64,000 bases of DNA, from contig CM075760.1 in NCBI GenBank assembly GCA_037974335.1, positions 28,224,402 through 28,288,401 of the forward strand, in the 5' to 3' direction. Each line of letters begins with the position of its first letter. Position 1 is the stretch's first letter. Source of the DNA: Prionace glauca (lineage: Eukaryota > Chordata > Chondrichthyes > Carcharhiniformes > Carcharhinidae). The notes beneath the pieces are model-generated. The model was not told the DNA's origin. It did no database searches and saw only the letters and a list, made by a program, of their open reading frames with translations. A program made the position numbers and the translations under genes. Shown here one piece after another: positions 55,771-64,000 of the stretch.

Positions 55771-56329
55771 TCATAACTTAAAATGGATTCATGAGTTGGG
55801 CATGACCAAGTATGAACTTCGGAATGAGGCCTGTGAAATCTGCCTATTGAGGGATCTCCACAGACTGTAAGTTGCAGAGAGTGAAACGCTGAGAGTTGGG
55901 GAAAGTGTGGGAGTTTAGGGAAGTGGGTGGAGAGGTGTTGCTGTGTCTTGTGTCTCTTACTAGCCCGTCCATACTGCCATTTCCAGATGGGTAGGTGTCT
56001 ATCAGACATTATAGTTCAGAAAGTGACTTGGAACCAACAGAAGCAGCTGATTCGTGAGTACGTTCTTGGAAGGAAAACTGAGGAAATTTTCTGAGTAGCT
56101 CCTACTGATGTCATAACTTCAGGAAGGATTCCTCCTGTTGTTCATGTTCTAGGTACGAATCCGCTCACTGCATCTGATGGAATTTGAATTAAATAAAAAT
56201 TGTCTGGAAATAAAAATCTACTGATGACCATAAAACCATATTTGATTGTCGAAAGGACCAATTTCTTTCACTGATGTCCTTTAGGGAAGGAAATCTACCA
56301 GGGAGAGGGGAATAAAGCAAAGGTGAATC
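55771..56329. other. Non-coding DNA, possible LTR remnant
   Basis: It may contain what is left of an LTR belonging to the fossil to its left. No gene is seen. Confidence 0.35.
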
Positions 56330-59300
56330 AGCTGAAGTGGAACAAGAGAACAGGGCCAGTAAGACTCAGAAAAAGAGCAGAAATAGTGTGGCTCCTAATT
56401 AAAGCGGGTCCGGCAGGCTGAAGGGCATTTGTTTCAATACAAAAAGTGTAACAGGTAAGGCTGATTCGTAAGGCTGATTTGGAGCTTGGATTCGTTCTTG
56501 GAACTGTGATGTTGCTGCTATTACAGAGACTTGGTTAAGGAAAGGAGAGGAATGACAGCTTAACGTACAAGAATGCCGATGATTCAAGCAGGATAGAAAA
56601 TGATGTTACAGGGGAGGGACATTTTCAAGACTGGTAAGGAGAATATTGCAGCAGTACTGCAGGAGGACTGAACCCAATGTAGTTCGCATGGCTTATACAG
56701 CGAGGCAGTATGGGTAGAGTGCGGGAATAGGAAGGGTGTACTGACAAGATTCGGCATTTTCTATTGGCCTCCCAACAACTAGCGGGAGATTGAGAAAGAG
56801 ATATGAATGAGAATTTGGCAAGATGCAAAAGTAACAGGGTTGTTGTGGTGGGAGAGTTAACTTCCTCAAAATTGACAGGGACTCATTTTGTGCTCAGTGT
56901 GTGGATGGGGCAGTGTTTGTAAGGATAATCCAGGAGGGCTTCCCGAAACATTATATAGATAGTCCAACTAGGGAAGCGGCTGAACTGGACCTGGTAATAG
57001 GGAATCAGCCTGGACAGATGGTCGACATTTCAGTGGGGGAGCAGTTGGGGAACAGAGGGCACAATTCAGTAAGTGTTAAGGTACGGACAGAGAAAAGTAA
57101 GTGTAATACTCAAGTGAAGACACTAAACTAGGGGATGACTAATTATAACAATATTAGGCAGAAACGGAAGAATATAGATTGGGGCAAATATTTGAGGACA
57201 AATCAACATCTGGCACATGGGAGGCTTTCAAGTTCAAGTTGATAGGAATTCCGGATTGGCACATTCCAATGAGAATGAAGGGTAGGTATGGCAAATTTCG
57301 GGAACATTGTAAAATGAGAAAAATTATGAGCCTCGTCAAAGTGGGGAAAAAAAATATTTTTTCTAGCCTTTGAAGACACAAAACAATTATGAAATACAAG
57401 GAAAGTAAAAAGAAACTTAAGCAAAGAGTAAAGAGGGCGAAAAGGGGTCACGAGAATTAATTTGCTGAAGGATGGAAGAAAATCCGAAGGCGTTTTACAC
57501 ATATATAAAGGGCAAATGTTTAGCCAGGGAGGGGGTTGACACACCCGAGGACAGGTGAGGGATTCTATGCGCGGATCCAGGGAAATGACGAGGTATTGAA
57601 TACTTCACATCAGTATTCACTAAAGAGAAGTACTTAGTGCATGATGAGTCTGGGAAAGGATGCACAGAGAGTTTGAGTCATGTTGAGATCAAAAAGGAGG
57701 AGATATTGGGGTTCTTGAGAAACATTACGGTAGACAAGTCCCCAGGGACTGATGTGATATACCACAGAATAATGCGAGAGGCCAGGAGGAAATTGCTGGG
57801 GTCTTGAGAGAAATCTTTGTATCATCACTGGCTATAGCGGAAGTACGAGGATTGGAGAAGAGCTGATTTTTGTTTAGGAAGAATAGCTACCATAATCCAG
57901 GTAAGCACAGGCCAATGAGCCTTTCGCCAGTGGTCAGGAAATTATCGAAGAGAATTCTTCGAGAGAGGATTTAATTCCTCTTTGAAATAAGTGGATATGT
58001 TAGTGAAAGGCAACATTTTTTTTGAAGACCAGATCGTGTCTGACTAACATGATCAAGTTTATTTTTGAGGAAGTGATGAAGATGATTGATGACGGTAGAG
58101 CAGTGGATATTGTCGACGTGGACACCAGTAAACCCTCTGACAAGGTCCCTTATGGCAGAGTGGTACAGAATTTGCAGTAAAATGAGATCAGAGGTGAGAT
58201 GATTAGGTGGATGGAGAGCTGGCTCAGTCATAGAAAACAGAGTGTAGCTGTGCAAGTGTGCGTTTCTGAATGGAGTGTTGTGGCTCAGGGATCAGTTAGA
58301 CATAGAACATAGAACATAGAACATTACAGCACAAACAGGCCCTTCGGCCCTCGAGTTGCGCCGATCACATCAACCCCACCAATCTATAGACCTATCTATA
58401 ACCCCCAATCCCATTAAACCCCATATACTCATCCAGAAGTCTTTTAAAAGACCCCAGCGAGTTCACCTCCACCACCGATGACGGCAGCCGATTCCATTCA
58501 CTCACCACCCTCTGAGTGAAAAACTTACTCTTAACATCACCTCTGTACTTCCCTCCCCGCACCTTAAATCTGTGTCCTCTCGTAGCGACCATTTCAACCC
58601 GGGGAAATAGCCTCTGAGAGTCCACCCTATCTATTCCTCTCAACATTTTATAAACCTCTATCAGGTCGCCTCTCAACCTTCGCCTCTCTAGGGAAAAGAG
58701 TCCCAGCTCCCTCAACCTATCTTCATAAGGCATGCCTCCCAGTCCAGGCAACATCCTTGTAAATCTCCTCTGTACCCTTTCAATAGCTTCTACGTCTTTC
58801 CTATAGTGAGGCGACCAGAACTGCGCACAGTACTCCAAATGAGGCATGACAAGGGTCCTGTAAAGTTGCAGCATTACCTCCCGATTCCTAAACTCAATCC
58901 CTCGATTAATGAAGGCCAGTACACCATACGCCTTCTTGACCACCTCTTCCACCTGTGAGGCCGATTTAAGAGTCTTGTGGACCCGGACCCCGAGATCCTT
59001 CTGCTCTTCAACGCTACTAAGACCCCTGCCCTTAATAGTGTACTCGTTCATCCCGTCGGTTCTGCCGAAATGGACGACTACACATTTATCCGCGTTGAAG
59101 TCCATCTGCCTTTGCTGTTTGTCATAGATATATAGATGATTCTGGAACCTTTGCTGTTTGTCATAGATATATAGATGATTAGAAGGAAATTGTGGAATCA
59201 GCTTGGAGATAATCGGCACATTGGGGGAAAGGTTGGAAAGCAGAGGATGGTGATTTAAGGTAAATAGTGACAGGGCAAAAAGAACTAATTGGTTGAGTAG

Positions 59301-60060
59301 GCGATTAATTTGCACATTTAATTTATTGCAGAGAAAAGTTACATGATCAGTTTTGTTCAACAGAATGTGGAGAAAAAAATGGAAATGATGAAAGTGAATA
59401 TAGACGCCAAGGGACTTGAGTGAATATGTGTATAAATCATTCATGATGCAAGACAGGTTGAGACAGCTGCAAACAAAATAATAGTGAATAGTTTTTGTCA
59501 ATTGGGGAAAAGAATACAGAAGCAAGGAAGTTGTGCTAAATTTGTAGAAAACACTTTGAAAATCGTCAACCGAAAAATTGGGTCCAATTTTCGGCACCGA
59601 ACTCAGGCAGAATGGAAAGTCAATCGGCTGGATGGAACGGAAAACACGAGAATAAGTCCAGAGATCAGAAACTTCAGTGACGGAAATATTTTGGAGAGGT
59701 TCGGACTAATTTCCTTGACAGGAAGTTGCTGTTGTGACTTTAACGAGGCATTCAAAATCCTGAGGGGCCTTGACAGAGTAGATAGAGAGAAACTGTTCAA
59801 TGGCAGAAGGATCTTGACACAGAGGGAGCGGGTTGAAGTAAATTAGTGGAAGAAACATGGAGACATCAGGAAAAACATTGTCAGACAGTGAGTGATCCAG
59901 ATCAGGAATGTGCTGTTTGAGAGTGTGGTGCATGCAGCGCCAATTAATGGGTTCAAAATGGGATTGGATAATTGTCTGAAAATGAACAAAATGCTAGACT
60001 GTGGGGTACAGAGTGTTATTGGATGAATTGCTCCTTTCGAGAGCCAACACACACATGACG
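56330..60060 (+). mobile_element. LINE ORF2, longest copy, interrupted
   Basis: The order along the plus strand fits one non-LTR ORF2. Apurinic endonuclease with an AAITETWL motif (about 56,512-56,535) and its C-terminal part (ELDLVIGNQPGQMVDIS, near 56,985). Linker, then RT fingers (PGTDVIYHRI-type near 57,745), a palm region with frame breaks (to about 58,290), and the thumb/C-terminus (FNEAFKILRGLDRVDREKLF, 59,740-59,800) to about 60,060. Another LINE is inserted at 58,299-59,110. Many stops and frameshifts; inactive. Only the part right of 57,540 is shared with the left arm. Confidence 0.8.
58299..59110 (-). mobile_element. CR1-like LINE 3' part specific to the right arm
   Basis: In reverse it encodes QMDFNADKCVVVHFGRTDGM, KKAYGVLAFINRGIEFRNRE, LMPHLEYCAQFW-type thumb and SEWNRLPSSVVEVNSLGSFK with an open frame over its whole length, and it ends (left) in ATAGAAC heptamers (58,302-58,333). 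The left arm at about 37,200 lacks it. A roughly 40-bp piece of target (CTTTGCTGTTTGTCATAGAT) is doubled at its right end (59,112-59,178). Young, 5'-truncated. Confidence 0.9.
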
Positions 60061-60902
60061 CTTCAAAATGGCCTTCTTCTCTGCTGTAAGTACTTTATCA
60101 ATGTTGAAAGGGTGACAGTGGCAGAGTGGTAATATCTCTGTGAGGGTAGGCCAATTTCTCAAGATAAATATTCAAGTCCAACTACAACAGCCTTCAAAAT
60201 TCAATTACAATTTTGAATGTAAAGGTCATTTCCGTGATTGCGGCCATGACCTGAAATATATAAGATTCTCTAATGCCCTGCAGAAAATAAAACTTTCCAT
60301 CATTTCCCAGTTTAGCCCAGAGGTGACTCTAGGCGCACACGTCCTTGGCTATTACGTGCCTTTTATGATTTTCTAGAAAACCAGTAAATTCAAGGTATTA
60401 GCGATTGCTAATATATGCTGGCCTTACCAGCTGGATATTCAGCCCATGAAAGAATGAGAAACAGCAACTGAAATCAGCATTTTGCAACTCCTGCAATAGC
60501 AAAGCTTGTCCAGGAGATGGCAGCGAAACGGCACTTTTTGGCACGACAATATGCAGAAGATCGTCTCAGTTATTTCTGTAATAGACTCAGTCTTTGCCCA
60601 TCCTAAACGTGACCCAGTTTATATGACACGAAATCATATTTCTGATTATATGACAATAATCTCAGTTGATTCTGTGCTCAGCAAAATCCCAGTTGTTTGA
60701 GTATGGCATGTCTCTGTTTATATGAGAAAACACGAAGCTGGTTACAGAGTGTTAGATACTGTACACACCCTCTCAGTAATGGCTGAACTGGGCCCAGTCT
60801 GCATCTATATTAGTACAGGTGCTATATTGATATCTGGTGTATTCGGCCCTGTCTCAATATTACTGCACGAAACCAGTCTCTCGATTGTATTGCAACGGAT
60901 AG

Positions 60903-61085
60903 TATTAGTTGGATTCGCCATGCAAAATTGCCCGTTCTTTTCCCTCAGAATATGTGGAACAGCCATGGTAAATGTGTGGGGCTAATGGGGATAGGGCAGA
61001 GGGGAGGACCTGGGGTGGGATGCAGACTTGGTGGGCCAGATAGCCTTTCTTCTGAACTGTAGGAATTTTATGGTTTTATGTCTAA
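60903..61085 (+). mobile_element. SINE fragment inside the right arm
   Basis: Inverted counterpart of 34,527-34,720: 'attcgccatgcaaaattgcc', 'gatagggcagaggggagga' and 'tgaactgtaggaattttatg'. Confidence 0.7.
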
Positions 61086-61477
61086 CAAACATCATTAACA
61101 TTTGCGTGCTTACTTATTTTAAGTATTCTATTTTCTAATAACCCCCTTTGGAGAAATGATCTTTTTTAGCAATTCCCCTTCAGTTTTCCCAGTGATAACC
61201 TTCAGCCCACTCTGTCTTTCATGAGTGCATGAAAACACCAAGCAGTTTATGTGTTTCAACTGAAGAACGTTTAATATGTAATTGTTTACTGACAACCCTT
61301 CTGTTGTGTGCTCTTGCATATAAAATTATTGCAGCCTCACTATTTTGTTCCCGGTGATGACTTATCTGTCTTCAGAGATCTGTTGGAAAATGGATAAATC
61401 ACGTTTCGAATGACGGGGAGATTATGAAAATTGTCCTTCTCAGTGTCTCATTAAACTTCCAGATATAGGACTCAATT

Positions 61478-61678
61478 CTCAGACTGGAACCTGAGAATTA
61501 GAATTAGAATTAGAATTAGAACATTACAATGTGAATGACTGGCCCCAGTGTATCACTGACAGAGACAGTTGGGCCCAGAGTCAGACTGGGACCTGAGAAT
61601 TAGAACATTACAATGTGAATAACTGGCCCCAGTGTATCACTAACAGAGACAGCTGGGCCGGAGTCAGACTGGGACCTG
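61478..61678 (-). repeat. 84-bp VNTR, right arm, about 2.2 units
   Basis: Reverse of the left-arm array, with the GAATTA hexamer run at 61,493-61,518 and then GTATCACTGACAGAGACAG units. Far shorter than the left arm's array. Confidence 0.93.
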
Positions 61679-61994
61679 ATATAAGGAAGGAATAATTTCT
61701 GGGGCCTGAGAGCAGGTTTCTTTGTCATGAGGAGTGAGGCAGGGATTTGTGTGGCAAACACGGATTGGAAACCCTACCACAACCGCAAGAGTGACTGATG
61801 CCATCTGACTGAGGCTTGTATTCACGAGGACTGAAACGACGAACTATGAAACCCTCATCGGAGGGAGAAAAGCAGTGCAATAAATGTTCAGGATTATTGT
61901 GTTTTTCCTAAAAAAAAAAGTTTGATCCGGTGCTAATCTGTTCAAAGTGATGTTTTGTAAATAGAATCGACTTTCGGAATGGGTCCTGGCAATT

Positions 61995-62410
61995 ACACAC
62001 ACCCACACACCCCCACACACACACCCACACCCACACACCCACACATACACACACACACAAACACACACACACCCACACACACACTCATACACACACACAC
62101 AAACACACCCACACACACACACCCACACACACAGACACACACACACACCCACACATACACACACACACAAACACACACACACCCACACACACACACCCAC
62201 ACATACACACACACACAAACACACACACAGACACACACAACACACACACAAACACAAACACACACACACAGAGAAACACACACAAACACAAACACACACA
62301 CACACACAGACCCCCACACACAGTCTCACACACACACAAACACACATACACACACACAAACACACACACATACACACACACACACACACTCACACACACA
62401 ACACACAGGT
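61995..62410. repeat. (AC)n-rich microsatellite, right arm
   Basis: AC units interrupted by ACCC, AAAC, ATAC and AGAC. Twice as long as its left-arm mate at 32,987-33,200. The His/Thr and Cys/Val frames over it are artefacts. Confidence 0.95.
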
Positions 62411-62868
62411 GCTGTCAAAAGATAAGATTAGCACAAGACGACAGTTGTATAAGTATTCCATTTTATTCCGTTTTAATGAAGGACAGGGGAGAGACACAAA
62501 AAGGATGCTGGGACACTGATATAGATGAACCTTAAAATTCTCCCATTCTCGAGAATCCTTCAAAACTTCATCCCATGAAGGATATATCGAATTTATTTTC
62601 CAAAGTTTCTGTGAAATCTAATTCCATCACCCTTCCAAGCTGTTCATTCCAGTTCATCACAACTCTGGTGTAAAAGTAAACACTTACCTTTCTGTCTCGC
62701 TGCTCAATAAAATAAATTTGTGCCCATTGGTTGCTGACCGTCCCCCAGTTGAAAGATTCTCCCTTTAATTAACCCAATCACAACTTCATGATTATGAACA
62801 CTAATAAATGTGTTGAAAAGACTGGCAAGGAGATACAGACAGCGGGAGAGTTTGGAGAAAGCAAACCG

Positions 62869-62893
62869 GGGTGGGGGGGGGGGGGGGGGGGCT
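62869..62893 (+). repeat. Poly-G run
   Basis: An almost pure run of about 20 G. The left arm has only a short C-run (CCCCCCTCC) at the equivalent place near 32,517. Prone to length error in assembly. Confidence 0.85.
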
Positions 62894-63380
62894 GACAGAT
62901 AAAAGCTAAGGAACAAAAATAAATAGCAGATGGAGAGAAAATGATCAAACAATGAAAGATAACAGCTATCATTCCCTCCCTTCACAGATCCCGGGGGAGT
63001 TCAGTGACTGATCCACTGACCATCCAGTTATGTCCGGGAATGGAAACTTTAACCAGATCACACCAGGCTCATTTGTAAATGTCACCGCAATGTGACCTGT
63101 CTGACTCTGCCCTGACTCTGTGGGCAGATATAAGCCGCACTGACAGATGTTCTCACCAGATTGTGGTCTCTGGATTTATTTTCTGCTCGGAAGGGAGATG
63201 TGCGGTTTGGAACCGGCAGCAAAGAAACAGGAAGTTGTGTAACCTGAGAATGAAACAACCGGGGCCAGTTTGATGTTATCACCGTGAACAGTCTTCCTGC
63301 CTGTGAGAGTAAACTCACTCTGAAAGCATCAAGAACAGTCACACAGATTGCTGCCGGTCTCAGCATTACAGTCACCCCCA

Positions 63381-64000
63381 TGGGAACTGGTGCACCCCAG
63401 GGTCCTTCCCAGTGACCATGTCTGCAGTAAGTGCAGGTTGCTGGAGGAGCTCCAGCTCAAGGTGGATGAGCTGGCCTCTGAGCTACAGACACTGAGGCTC
63501 ATCAGGGGGAGAGAGGGTGCCCCTAGACTGGCTAAATCTAAGGGTCAGGGACAAAAGGGGGCTGCTGGGAGGAGGAAGGGGGGTGAGGAGAGGAGGCCTC
63601 AGCCTCTTAACCTGCATAACAGGTTTGAGGTTCTTGCTTCCAGTCTGGAAGAGGACGAGGCAAGAGAGGTTGGTGAGCAAACTGCACACGGTACAGTGAT
63701 GCAGCAGGACATAGGCAAAGAGAAGGGGAAAAGGAACGTAGTAGTGATTGGGGATAGTGGGGTGAAGGGTATTGACACTGTCCTTTGTCACAATGACAAA
63801 GTGCACAGAAGGGTGTGTTGTCTGCCTGGTGCTCGGGTACAGGATGTCGCAGCTGGGCTGCAGAGGAATCTGGAGTGGGAGGGTGAGAACCCAGTCGTTG
63901 TAGTACATGTGGGTGCCGGCGACGTAGGCAAAATGCGGACTGAGGATCTGGGAAGGGAGTATGAGAAGCTGGGAATGGAATTAAAAAGTAGAACCGACAA
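63381..64000 (+). mobile_element. CR1-like LINE ORF1, partial, open to the window edge
   Basis: One frame is open for the whole 620 bp. A cysteine pair (DHVCSKCRLL) is followed by a coiled-coil-like helix (EELQLKVDELASELQTLRLI), a basic linker (GRRKGGEERR), and an SGNH-esterase-like domain with block I RNVVVIGDSGVKGID, the CCLPGARVQDVA strand-loop and VVVVHVGAGDVGK. In block III the expected GTND-type motif reads GAGD, so a conserved Asn is replaced. CR1 ORF1 proteins are known to combine a zinc-finger-like part, a coiled coil and an esterase. The start codon is not defined and the end lies outside the window. It starts exactly at the outer edge of the inverted-repeat arm. Confidence 0.8.

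Larger units (their letters stand above)
57540..63380 (-). repeat. Large inverted duplication, right arm
   Basis: Reverse complement of 32,030-37,943. The inner edge falls inside the LINE ORF2 (57,540) and the outer edge at CAGTCACCCCCATGGGAACT (63,370-63,389), where a LINE ORF1 begins. Differences from the left arm: a LINE insertion (58,299-59,110), fewer VNTR units, a longer AC tract and a G-run. Confidence 0.92.

Noticed and set aside
61844-62425. Long Cys/Val and His/Thr frames on both strands
   Set aside because: They come from the AC/TG microsatellite; the same holds for 32,869-33,259 and 540-1,043.

Overview
The window looks like nuclear DNA of a cartilaginous fish, most likely a shark. 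The evidence is a compact V-D-J immunoglobulin heavy-chain cluster with an IgM-type VH, abundant CR1-like LINE 3' ends that finish in short octamer or heptamer repeats, tRNA-derived SINEs of the shark HE1 type, and a GPR139-like receptor. Coding density is very low. Most of the longer open frames lie inside LINEs or on their antisense strand, or in simple repeats.

Layout. 1-2.0 kb: LINE and SINE debris and a long TG/GA tract. 2.0-6.25 kb: AT-rich sequence 3' of a JH segment, with two sets of old internal duplications and no constant-region exon. 6.25-7.7 kb (minus strand): an apparently intact VH (leader plus V exon, 23-bp RSS), one D (12/22-bp RSSs) and one JH (12-bp RSS). 7.7-18.6 kb: the cluster's 5' flank, followed by a second, decayed copy of the block whose VH carries a SINE in FR3 with a target-site duplication. 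18.6-32 kb: mainly nested LINE and SINE fragments, plus a diffuse repeat family.

32.03-63.38 kb: a very large inverted duplication. Arms of about 5.9 kb (32.03-37.94 and 57.54-63.38) flank a spacer of about 19.6 kb. The spacer holds a two-exon GPR139-like receptor (minus), a minus-strand tRNA cluster (Phe, Val, Val, Glu, Asn-like, Gly) with a tandemly duplicated tRNA-Val unit, a CpG-dense promoter-like island with five 33-bp repeats that each carry a YY1-type core, spectacular simple tandem arrays, further partial copies of the arms, short perfect-looking palindromes and old Ty3/gypsy fragments. The last 0.6 kb is an open LINE ORF1 that runs off the window.

How the parts relate. The V, D and J segments form one self-contained rearranging unit; its constant region should lie to the left of the window. 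The pseudo-VH block is a tandem relative of it. The receptor and the tRNA genes are independent host genes in the spacer of the palindrome. Comparing the arm copies dates several LINE insertions and repeat expansions as later than the duplication. All calls come from reading the sequence; no alignment or search was run.
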